The notes beneath the pieces are model-generated. The model was not told where the DNA came from, ran no database searches, and worked only from the letters and a program-made list of their open reading frames with translations. A stretch of 64,000 bases of DNA. Source: Bog-756 sp963696495 (GTDB lineage Bacteria; Actinomycetota; Acidimicrobiia; Acidimicrobiales; RAAP-2). The position numbers and the translations under genes are program-made. The DNA lies in NCBI GenBank assembly GCA_963696495.1, contig CAVOKJ010000002.1, forward strand, positions 1,116,001-1,180,000. The letters are read 5' to 3'. Positions 17,127 to 24,353 of the stretch are shown in pieces; the stretch's first letter is position 1, and each line of letters opens with the position of its first letter.

Positions 17127-18721
17127 TCGTCGGCTCCTCCCTCACCATCGAAATCGGCGACCGGACCCTGCTGCAGGATGCATCCTTCGTGGTCGGCGCA
17201 GGCGAGAAGGTCGGCCTGGTCGGTCGCAACGGGACCGGCAAGTCGACGTTCATCTCGGTGATCATCGACGAGCCGGGCCACAACGTGCGGTCCATGGGCA
17301 ACGCCGCCATCCGCGGCACGTACGGCTATCTCCCCCAGGTGCCGGTGCCCCACGGACTCGGCCTCGAGCCCAACGGCTTCTCCCATGTCCTGTCGGGGCG
17401 GGGACTCGACGTGCTCGACGATGCCCTCAACAAGGCCCGTACCCAGATGGCCAAGGACCCGTCGACCGAGAACATCGAACTCTTCTCCGACCTCGAGGAA
17501 CAGTTCCGGGAGAACGGTGGCTACGAGGCCGAGGCGACCATGGCCCGTCTCGCCGATGGTCTCGGCCTCCGCCAGGAGCTCCTGCTCGAGGACATCGAGA
17601 GCCTGTCCGGTGGCCAACGCCGGCGCGTCGACCTCATCCGGATGCTCTTCCAGGGACCGGACACCATGATCCTCGACGAGCCCACCAACCACCTGGACCT
17701 CCCGGCGAAGAGGTGGCTCATGGAGGAGCTGGAACGGTTCCCCGGGGCCATCCTCGTCGTCAGCCACGACCTCAAGCTGCTGGACCGCTCCATCAACAAG
17801 GTCCTGCACCTGTCCGACGGCCGGCTCCACGAGTTCAAGGGCACCTACTCCTCCTACATGGTGCAGCTCGAGGCCGACCAGAGCCAGCGTGAGCGCGCCG
17901 CGCTGCTCGAGGGACGGGAGATCAAGCGGCTGTCCACCCTGGCCGACTCCATGCGTGGCAGCACCAACCGTCGGGCCCGCATCGCCAAGTCACTGGACAA
18001 ACGGGTGGAGCGGCTCGAGTCGGCCAAGACCGAGGTGCACAAGCGGGAGAAGAAGAGCTCCTTCCGGTTGCCCACGCCGCGCCGGTCGGGGGAGGTGCCG
18101 CTCCGCGCCACCGGCCTCCGCGTCCGCTACGGGGACACCACGGTGCTGGAGGATGTGGACTTCCACTGCCGCCGTGGTGATCGGATGGTCATCATCGGGC
18201 GCAACGGGGCGGGCAAGTCGAGCCTCCTGCGCTGCTTGGCCGGCGTGCAGGAGCCGACCGACGGCCAGGTCGAGGTGGGGGCGAACGTGACCCTCGGCTA
18301 CTTCGCCCAGGAGCACGAGCAGGTCGACCTCGGCGTGACCGTGCTCGAGAACATCGACGACACCGTGCTGGTCCAGGAGACCGAGCGGCGGGCCCTGCTC
18401 GGCATGTTCGGGATCGCCGGCAAGGCGGCCCACCAGATGCCCAAGACCTTGTCGGGGGGTGAGCGGGCCAAGTTGGGACTGGCCATGCTGGCCGCCGGAC
18501 AGGCCAATGTGCTGCTGCTCGACGAGCCCACCAACAACCTCGACCCGTCCTCCATCGAGGCCGTCGGCACGATGCTCAGTCGTTGGCCGGGCACCATCGT
18601 GGTGGTCAGCCACGACCGCGCCTTCGTCGACGCACTCGAGCCCACCCACGCCCTCAAGCTCCCCGACGAGGTGTTCACCCACTGGAGCGACACGTACCTC
18701 GACCAGGTGGAGATGAAGTAG
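17123..18721 (+). CDS. ABC-F family ATPase
   Basis: 532 residues with two ATP-binding cassettes and no membrane segments, typical of ABC-F proteins that act on the ribosome. Walker A motifs are GLVGRNGTGKST and IIGRNGAGKSS. Signature motifs are LSGGQRRRVDL and LSGGERAKLGL. Walker B motifs are MILDEPTNHLD and LLLDEPTNNLD. The interdomain linker is charged and helical (RRARIAKSLDKRVERLESAK). ABC-F proteins range from general translation factors to antibiotic-resistance proteins; this one has no long tail pointing to resistance. Its position after maf and dus suggests a translation-maintenance role. The start overlaps the upstream stop by 4 nt. Confidence 0.9.
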   Translation: MIVGSSLTIEIGDRTLLQDASFVVGAGEKVGLVGRNGTGKSTFISVIIDEPGHNVRSMGNAAIRGTYGYLPQVPVPHGLGLEPNGFSHVLSGRGLDVLDDALNKARTQMAKDPSTENIELFSDLEEQFRENGGYEAEATMARLADGLGLRQELLLEDIESLSGGQRRRVDLIRMLFQGPDTMILDEPTNHLDLPAKRWLMEELERFPGAILVVSHDLKLLDRSINKVLHLSDGRLHEFKGTYSSYMVQLEADQSQRERAALLEGREIKRLSTLADSMRGSTNRRARIAKSLDKRVERLESAKTEVHKREKKSSFRLPTPRRSGEVPLRATGLRVRYGDTTVLEDVDFHCRRGDRMVIIGRNGAGKSSLLRCLAGVQEPTDGQVEVGANVTLGYFAQEHEQVDLGVTVLENIDDTVLVQETERRALLGMFGIAGKAAHQMPKTLSGGERAKLGLAMLAAGQANVLLLDEPTNNLDPSSIEAVGTMLSRWPGTIVVVSHDRAFVDALEPTHALKLPDEVFTHWSDTYLDQVEMK

Positions 18722-19063
18722 GCCGGCTGACCGGTCTTGCCGATTCGTCACGAGAGACCCCGGCGGGTGACCTCGGCACGATGACCACCCGGCAGGGAGT
18801 CAGCGCTTCTGTGCCGAGTCATGATGACGGTTCCCTGTCTCCTCGGACGAAAACGACGAGCCCATCGCCGGAACCCGGCTCATCGTGGAGATGCACCCTC
18901 GTCCGGTACACCTTCAGACCGAGAGGATCCCTTAGCGCCAAGTCCGGAGCACGGGCGGCGGGGCCCGGCTCCACGGACTCGGCACCAGGCAACCTACCGA
19001 TGAGTTCTTGGGCTCAGCTGTGAAGTGTGTTTCGGTTCCGTCTCATTGCCATCGGGCGCCGAG
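18722..19063. other. Gene-free spacer, 342 bp
   Basis: No convincing coding frame on either strand. It has an 8-bp inverted repeat, CTCGGCAC (18772-18779) and GTGCCGAG (18811-18818), 31 nt apart. It lies between two convergent genes, so the repeat may take part in termination. Confidence 0.5.
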
Positions 19064-19327
19064 TCACGAGGTCGCTCCCCGGGGGTGCACCGAGTCCCAG
19101 CCTTTCGCGTCACAGATCGGACACTCGGGGTCGGCGTCGGCGACGAGCACGTAGTCGAGCGGGAATCCACCTCCACAGGCGCCGCACTCCCATCCCGGTG
19201 CTTGGGGAAACGTTGCCAAGGCAGCAGGACCGGTCACCTGACCACCGGGATGCCGCTCCCGTGCCGCGTCGAGGAACTCGATCTTCTCGCCCGGTGGAAG
19301 GTCGGAAAATCGGAGAGCCCTTGCCAT
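19064..19327 (-). CDS. Small rubredoxin-like zinc-ribbon protein
   Basis: 87 residues, not assigned to a named family. The C-terminal half has two CxxC knuckles, GWECGACGGGFPLD and DPECPICDAKGWD, spaced as in zinc ribbons or rubredoxin-like folds. The N-terminal half is helical and charged (LRFSDLPPGEKIEFLDAARE). The ATG at 19327 has GAGGGA upstream. The frame stays open back to the channel gene, but that stretch is low-complexity. It follows the K+ channel gene by 117 nt on the same strand and may share its transcript. Confidence 0.6.
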   Translation of the reverse strand: MARALRFSDLPPGEKIEFLDAARERHPGGQVTGPAALATFPQAPGWECGACGGGFPLDYVLVADADPECPICDAKGWDSVHPRGATS

Positions 19328-19443
19328 CCCGGTCCCTCTACCCAGAATCTCGGCGGACCTCTCGGGGCGAGGGGGACTGTCACCGAACCGGTACCGGTCC
19401 ATGGTGTGCCCGGCGCGCCCCCGCCACCGAGGTGCCACGAAGT

Positions 19444-20262
19444 TCAAGCCGGCGGAGCCGGGGGCTGCAGCTGTGATTCGATTCGGGAGAGTCGATCGGC
19501 AATCGTCCGCAACGACGCCTCCTCACCGTCGGCGACTCGGGTCGGGGAGGTCGACTGGTTTGCCCTGGCCCGGGCGGCTTGGTCGATGAACGACGAGGAG
19601 ATCTGGGCGGTGACGGTGGCCAACACGGCGAAGCCGACGAACATCAGGAGGGCAGCCGCCACCCTGCCCTGCCATGTCACGGGATAGAAGTCGCCGTAGC
19701 CCACCGTGGTGAGCGTCACCACGGCCCACCACAACGCATTGCCCACGCTCTTGATGTTCCCGTGGGGAGCGCGTCGCTCGAAGAAGTAGACGACGAGCGT
19801 CAGGTTCAGGAACAACAGACCGGCGGCAACGGCGAACCGGCCGAAGCTGCCGCGCTGGAAGATCGATCGGAGCAACTGAAGGCTGAACAGCACCCGGAGG
19901 AACGGGAGGAAGACCGAGGCCACGGAGAGGGGGTTGTGGCGCAGGTAGTACCAGTGGTGGGGTGCCAGCCTCGTCCGCACGGTGATGTCGACGGCGTAGA
20001 CCAAGGAGAGTGCGAGGCGCACCCCGAGGAGGGTCAGGTCGAGATCATGGTCCGAGGTGATGACAGCCGGCGGAACCACGATCAGCCAGACGGTCACGAG
20101 TGCGAGCATGTCGAGGGGGATCCGCCACCTTCGCTGGTAGGCAGCGACCCGACTTCGGTCATCGCCCGGTTTGAATCCCCGGTTGCCGATCAGGAACTGC
20201 AGGTCGTCATCGGCCGCCGCGGGGCCCCCGCTACCGTTGGAGTCTTCCGTACTGGTCACCAT
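19444..20262 (-). CDS. Voltage-gated-type potassium channel
   Basis: 272 residues with about six membrane segments and the K+ selectivity filter TTVGYGD (filter at residues 186-191), preceded by the pore helix NALWWAVVTL. The fold is of the six-helix Kv type, but the fourth helix (FLRVLFSLQLLRSIF) has only scattered arginines, so voltage sensing is doubtful. The cytoplasmic tail ends in a predicted coiled coil (LRTIADRLSRIESQL) that could drive tetramer assembly. A GTG at 20280 is an alternative start adding six residues. Neighbours are a DUF1269 gene upstream and a small zinc-ribbon gene downstream. Confidence 0.88.
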   Translation of the reverse strand: MVTSTEDSNGSGGPAAADDDLQFLIGNRGFKPGDDRSRVAAYQRRWRIPLDMLALVTVWLIVVPPAVITSDHDLDLTLLGVRLALSLVYAVDITVRTRLAPHHWYYLRHNPLSVASVFLPFLRVLFSLQLLRSIFQRGSFGRFAVAAGLLFLNLTLVVYFFERRAPHGNIKSVGNALWWAVVTLTTVGYGDFYPVTWQGRVAAALLMFVGFAVLATVTAQISSSFIDQAARARANQSTSPTRVADGEEASLRTIADRLSRIESQLQPPAPPA

Positions 20263-20381
20263 GCCACTCGACTTTGGCACAGAGGGTCGACTTCCCAGGG
20301 TGTTTTCCCTCGCGTCGGTCGAACAGCGACCTGTGGAAGACGGTCACCCGTCGATGGGCAAGTCCGGACGGCGATGAACGG

Positions 20382-20891
20382 CTAGCCAACCTCCTTGGCC
20401 GCTTCTTGGACCGCCTTGTCGACTTCCTTGGCGTTGGCGTTGAGTTCCTTGGAGATGTGCTTCTCGGCCTTCAACTCAGCCTTGTCGACCGCTTCTTGAA
20501 TGGTGCTCTCACCGACGATGAGGAGAGCGGCCTGACCGTCGTCGATGATGTCGCCCAACTCTTTGACGTCGGCCCGGGACATCCCCCGCCACAGGTGTCC
20601 GCTGATCCCGCCGATCGCCCCGCCGACAATTGCCGTGCCGATGATCGACGGCGGGAACAGGATTCCGATCACCGCGCCGGCGGCAGCCCCACCCCAGCCT
20701 CCGTGGCGGGTCGCCATCTCGTCCTTGTTGACATGGACCTTGCCGTTCTCGTCCTTGCGGACCACCGCAGCGTCGTAGGTCCCCACCGCCCCCACGGCAT
20801 GCAGGTCCTTCACTACGTCGTAGTCGGCCCGGGCCGACGCTTCGTCTGGGTAGGTCCCCAGGTAGATGAATACGCCATCTGCTTTAGCCAT
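20382..20891 (-). CDS. DUF1269 family glycine-zipper membrane protein
   Basis: 169 residues. The N-terminal half (GVFIYLGTYPDEASARADYDVV) matches the DUF1269 start. A Gly/Ala/Ile-rich hairpin (GAAAGAVIGILFPPSIIGTAIVGGAIGG) looks like a membrane-inserting glycine zipper. The C-terminus is a charged helix rich in Lys, Glu and Ala. An acidic KELGDIIDDGQAALLIVGE segment is typical of the family. Function is unknown; relatives are often stress-associated. The ATG at 20891 has AGGAG 8 nt upstream. It precedes the K+ channel on the same strand by about 120 nt. Confidence 0.82.
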   Translation of the reverse strand: MAKADGVFIYLGTYPDEASARADYDVVKDLHAVGAVGTYDAAVVRKDENGKVHVNKDEMATRHGGWGGAAAGAVIGILFPPSIIGTAIVGGAIGGISGHLWRGMSRADVKELGDIIDDGQAALLIVGESTIQEAVDKAELKAEKHISKELNANAKEVDKAVQEAAKEVG

Positions 20892-21306
20892 CTTGGTCTC
20901 CTGTCCTCGAGGCGTTCGGTCGGGAACGGCCCTGCTCTCCGTGTCACCACGCAGTATGCGCCGACCGGTCACCATATTGCCAGGGCACTTGGGCAGTACT
21001 TCGGCGAATTCTTGGTGACCGGTGGCCCTGAGGTCCTCCGTTCCCCGCCAGACGGTGCCCCCGCCTGGGCCCTCCGGCCGTTTCTCGTCGGGCCCCTGTG
21101 CCCCGCCCAGGCCGGGACGTGGGGCGCCGGGCGGCGGCGCCCGGAGTCGTCCGGTGCCGTGGCGTGGCGCAGTCGCTCCGGCACCGCCCGGCGCAAGCCG
21201 GGACGGGGCTACATTTGCTGACCTCGCCCACCGCGGGGTGCGAGGCCCCGGTTCGGTCGGTTCCCCACCGGGAGCCGCCCGGGTTGACGTGGCGTCGGCC
21301 AGGAGG
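20892..21306. other. Gene-free region, 415 bp, with inverted repeats
   Basis: Spacer between divergent genes. It holds a perfect 11-bp inverted repeat, ACCGGTCACCA (20964-20974) and TGGTGACCGGT (21013-21023), 38 nt apart. A second of 8 bp is CGGTGCCG (21152-21159) and CGGCACCG (21179-21186). TACATT (21210-21215) is a probable -10 box for the acyltransferase gene. No coding frame is convincing. Confidence 0.55.
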
Positions 21307-21882
21307 ATGGCTTTGAGGTCCAGGTTCGCCGAGACGTTCGACCTCGCCGTCAGGAGCCGGGCGTACTGGCGGTCGTTGCCGTTCAGCCTCTTCGTCGGGC
21401 ACAACGGCCTGTTGATCGTGGACGGGATGACCCCCGTCCTCTACAAGGAGGGGCGCATCGAGATCGGGCGACGCTTCGTCGTGAGGAACCGCCAGACCCG
21501 CAGCGAGATCGGTGCCATGGAGGACGGTGAGCTGATCATCGGCGACAACGTCTTCGTCAATCAGGGCTGCAGCATCGTCGCCTACCGCCGGATCTCGATC
21601 GGCGACAACTGCCTGATCGGCGACTTCACGTCGATCATGGACACCGACTCCCACGAGCTCGGACCGGGGATGGGCGTGAAGACGGGGGCGGTGGAAGTGG
21701 GCCAGAACGTCTACATCGGCAGGAACTGCATCCTGCTTCCGGGTGTCTCGGTCGGGGACAACTCGGTGATCGGCGCCGGATCGATCGTCACCACGGACGT
21801 CCCTCCGAGCTGCGTCGTGGCCGGCAATCCGGCCAAACAGATCCGGACCCTTCCTGTCGAGGGGGGCTGGGTCCGCCACTAG
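21307..21882 (+). CDS. Left-handed beta-helix (hexapeptide) acyltransferase
   Basis: 191 residues, related to the maltose/galactoside O-acetyltransferase class. Hexapeptide-repeat coils are visible: ELIIGDNVFVNQGCSIVAYR, ISIGDNCLIGDFTSIMDTDSH and VGDNSVIGAGSIVT. The conserved end is PPSCVVAGNPAKQIR. The histidine in DTDSH is the likely general base. The acceptor is unknown, possibly a cell-surface sugar or antibiotic. A strong AGGAGG abuts the ATG at 21307 directly, which is too close. A TTG at 21313 has ideal spacing and may be the true start, two codons later. Confidence 0.85.
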   Translation: MALRSRFAETFDLAVRSRAYWRSLPFSLFVGHNGLLIVDGMTPVLYKEGRIEIGRRFVVRNRQTRSEIGAMEDGELIIGDNVFVNQGCSIVAYRRISIGDNCLIGDFTSIMDTDSHELGPGMGVKTGAVEVGQNVYIGRNCILLPGVSVGDNSVIGAGSIVTTDVPPSCVVAGNPAKQIRTLPVEGGWVRH

Positions 21883-21910
21883 GCGGTGGGGGCGGGAGGT
21901 TCCACCCCGG

Positions 21911-22921
21911 CTAGATCGGCTGGGGCGACCGTCCGTTCCCGTTGCCGGCCACGTCGGACTCGCCGGGGCCGCCGGCGTCCTTCATGGCATCGACGAGCAC
22001 CTGGGCCGCCCCCACGAGTCCTGCCGCCTCGTAGGGGACGACGACCTTGGAGTTCGGCGAGGTGGCGAGGGCCTGGAGAGCCCGCAGCTGCATGATCGCC
22101 AGCGTGTTGGGATGGATGACCGAGGTATCGATGGCGTTCAGCGCCGCCGACTCGCCCTCGCCGCGCAGCTGCGTGGCCCGCTTCTCGCCGTCGGCCCGCA
22201 GCTCGAGGGCCTGCTTCTGGGCCTCGGCGGCGAGGATGGCCGCCTGCTTCTGGCCCTCGGCCTCGAGCACGTTGGCCTGCTTGCGACCCTGGGCACTGTT
22301 GATGGCGGCCTGCTGCTCGCCCTCGGACTTCAAGATGGCGGCCCGCTTGTGCTGCTCGGCCTCCTTCTGCTCCGACATGGCCTGCAGCACGTTGGTCGGG
22401 GGCGTGATGTCCAGGATCTCGATCCGGTTGAGGCGGACCCCCCACTTGAGCGTCGCCTCGGCCATGTGGTCCTGCATCTTGGAGTTGATGGTCTCCCGCT
22501 CGGACAGCGACTCGTCCAGGGTCAGCTCGCCGAACACGGCCCGCAGCGCGGTTCGGGCCATCTGGTCAATGGCCAGACCGAAGTCGTTCACCTCGAACAA
22601 TGCCAGCTTCACGTCGGTGACCTGGCAGAAGATGGTGGCGCTGACCCACAGGGAGACGTTGTCCTTGGTGATCACCGCTTGTTGATCACCGGTGCGCGGG
22701 AACTCACGGACGTCCACCTTGTCCATGCGGTCGGCCAGCGGCATCAGCACGTGGAGCCCGGGCTGTTGGATCTTCTTGAACTCGCCGAAGCGCTTCACCA
22801 CCCCGACGCAGCCCTGCTGGACCACCTTCAGGCACGACTTCAGGAAGACGACGATGAGGGAGAAAATCGCGACGGCCACCACCGCCAGTGCGATCGACGA
22901 CCCTACGGAACCGATGATCAT
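21911..22921 (-). CDS. SPFH/band 7 membrane protein (stomatin/flotillin-like)
   Basis: 336 residues. One N-terminal membrane helix (IALAVVAVAIFSLIVVFLK), a band-7 domain (VGVVKRFGEFKKIQQPGLHVL, REFPRTGDQQAVITKDNVSL), then a long Ala/Glu/Gln coiled coil (EAEGQKQAAILAAEAQKQAL) that would build oligomeric membrane scaffolds. Stomatin-type proteins organise membrane microdomains and pair with NfeD proteins, and an NfeD-like gene lies just upstream on the same strand. The ATG at 22921 has GAGGAGG upstream. An in-frame extension of 15 codons has no support. The partner proteins it organises are unknown. Confidence 0.9.
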   Translation of the reverse strand: MIIGSVGSSIALAVVAVAIFSLIVVFLKSCLKVVQQGCVGVVKRFGEFKKIQQPGLHVLMPLADRMDKVDVREFPRTGDQQAVITKDNVSLWVSATIFCQVTDVKLALFEVNDFGLAIDQMARTALRAVFGELTLDESLSERETINSKMQDHMAEATLKWGVRLNRIEILDITPPTNVLQAMSEQKEAEQHKRAAILKSEGEQQAAINSAQGRKQANVLEAEGQKQAAILAAEAQKQALELRADGEKRATQLRGEGESAALNAIDTSVIHPNTLAIMQLRALQALATSPNSKVVVPYEAAGLVGAAQVLVDAMKDAGGPGESDVAGNGNGRSPQPI

Positions 22922-23086
22922 GGCGACCACCTCCTCTTCTCCACTGTAGGCACTCCGGGCACCCAATGCGGCGGCAGGCCACCGGGGGCGCCCCGGATCA
23001 GACAGCGGAGGCGGCCGCCCGGAGGCGACCGGAGGCGGGCGGAGATAGAAGGGTGCGGCCCGACTCGGTCGGCCGGGTACCTTGGC

Positions 23087-23293
23087 TCAGTCGGCCGGGT
23101 AGACGACCAGCAGGCCGCGCTCCACATCGGCGACGACCACCGTGGTCCCCGTCTCGATGGTCGTGCCGGGGAACAGGGGCACCGCGTACCACTCCTCGCC
23201 CCGGCTGAACACCGACCCGGGCTGGTGGCTGTCGGACACGGCCTTCTTCACGACCGCCGTCTCGCCGATCATGCCCGAGACACCGTTCAACAT
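23087..23293 (-). CDS. NfeD-like OB-fold domain protein, soluble domain only
   Basis: 68 residues. The pattern LNGVSGMIGETAVVKKAV, GSVFSRGEEWYAVPL, and IETGTTVVVADVERGLLVV matches the C-terminal beta-barrel of NfeD proteins. Full-length NfeD has a protease and/or membrane domain before this barrel; here only the barrel is encoded and no signal or membrane segment is present. It lies 165 nt upstream of the SPFH gene on the same strand, the usual NfeD-stomatin partnership. The start at 23293 is ATG with no clear ribosome site. It could be a stand-alone modulator of the SPFH protein. Confidence 0.7.
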   Translation of the reverse strand: MLNGVSGMIGETAVVKKAVSDSHQPGSVFSRGEEWYAVPLFPGTTIETGTTVVVADVERGLLVVYPAD

Positions 23294-23427
23294 CGCCGAC
23301 TCCGTTTCCGACCTCGAGTTCCAGCGCGTACCCAGCCCTGCGGCCTCTTCCTACCCGGCACTATACGGCGTCCCCGCCCCGGCCATCCCCGCCGACCCCG
23401 GTTCCGCGAGCGCTCTCGGGCTTCCGA

Positions 23428-23433
23428 TACCGT
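23428..23433 (+). promoter_or_regulatory. -10 box of a leaderless SCO6745-family gene
   Basis: TACCGT ends 5 nt before the ATG at 23439. Confidence 0.5.
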
Positions 23434-23438
23434 GGCCC

Positions 23439-24326
23439 ATGGCCACCAGATCCCCCGGCTCCACCGTGTCCCCGCTCACCGCCCGCAAGACGTGGCGGAC
23501 CGTCGAGCCCCTGCACGGCATGATCTACTTCGCCCCCGAGGCCCCCGCCTCGTACGCCCGCCTCGGCATCGCCCAGGAGGCGGGGTACTTCGCCTCCCGC
23601 GCCGCGGCCATGGGGGCGGTGGGACCGGCCACGGTGACCGCCGCCTTCTTCAACTTCAATCCGGCCCTCGTGCAGGCGGCGATCCCGGCGGCCTGGGAGC
23701 AGGCGTCCCCCTCGTCGGTGCTGGAGGCACGCCTCGAGGCAGCGGACGCAGCCTTGCGCAGGATGCTCGGCGAGGCGGTGGACAGCGAGGAGATGGCCAG
23801 GGCCGCGGCACTGGCCCGTCGGGCGGCCGAGCGCGCCGCACGCCGCTACGAGGGTCGGCCCCTGTTCGCCGCCCATGCCGCACTGGCGTGGCCCCGGCCC
23901 CCCCATCTGGTGCTCTGGCATGCCCAGACCCTTCTGCGGGAGTTCCGGGGCGACGGGCACATCGCCGCCCTGGTCCTCCACGAGCTCGACCCGGTGGAGG
24001 CGCTCGCTCTGCACCTCGCCACCGGTGAACTGTCCGAGGCGTTCCTCAAGGGAACCCGGGGATGGCCCGACGCCGACTGGGAGGCCGGGGTGGGCCGACT
24101 CGAGGACCGGGGTCTGGTGGTCCGGGTCGAGCCGTCCGACGTCCATCAGGTCACGCTGGCCCTGACCGAGGAGGGCGCGGCCGTCCGTCAGGTGATCGAG
24201 GACGCCACCGACCGCATGGCGGTGTTCGCCTATGAGGCCCTCGGCGAGGACGGGTGCACCGAGCTGCGGACCCTGGCCCGCCCCTTCAGCCGCGCCGTCG
24301 TGGATGCCGCCGGCTTCGGGGCGTGA
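23439..24326 (+). CDS. SCO6745 family protein
   Basis: 295 residues, helical, with no signal or membrane segment. Characteristic segments include TWRTVEPLHGMIYFAPEA, GYFASRAAAMGAVGPATV, FFNFNPALVQAAIPAAWE, HLVLWHAQTLLREFRGDGH and IAALVLHELDPVEALALH. The last third resembles a MarR-type winged helix (RLEDRGLVVRVEPSD, LTEEGAAVRQVIEDATDR). The family is widespread in Actinomycetota and functionally uncharacterised. A ligand-sensing regulator is possible but not shown. It converges on the bioFD gene with 27 nt between the stops. Confidence 0.8.
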   Translation: MATRSPGSTVSPLTARKTWRTVEPLHGMIYFAPEAPASYARLGIAQEAGYFASRAAAMGAVGPATVTAAFFNFNPALVQAAIPAAWEQASPSSVLEARLEAADAALRRMLGEAVDSEEMARAAALARRAAERAARRYEGRPLFAAHAALAWPRPPHLVLWHAQTLLREFRGDGHIAALVLHELDPVEALALHLATGELSEAFLKGTRGWPDADWEAGVGRLEDRGLVVRVEPSDVHQVTLALTEEGAAVRQVIEDATDRMAVFAYEALGEDGCTELRTLARPFSRAVVDAAGFGA

Positions 24327-24353
24327 GCGGCGGGACGGTCCACTGACCGCCGG

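Noticed and set aside
18722..19063. Small plus-strand coding frame after the ABC-F gene
   Set aside because: Composition is Ser/Thr/Pro-rich and irregular, there is no ribosome site or conserved motif, and the region holds a hairpin-like repeat between convergent genes.
20964..21023. Insertion-sequence ends
   Set aside because: The 38 bp between the repeats carry no transposase, and there is no flanking target duplication; kept only as an inverted repeat.
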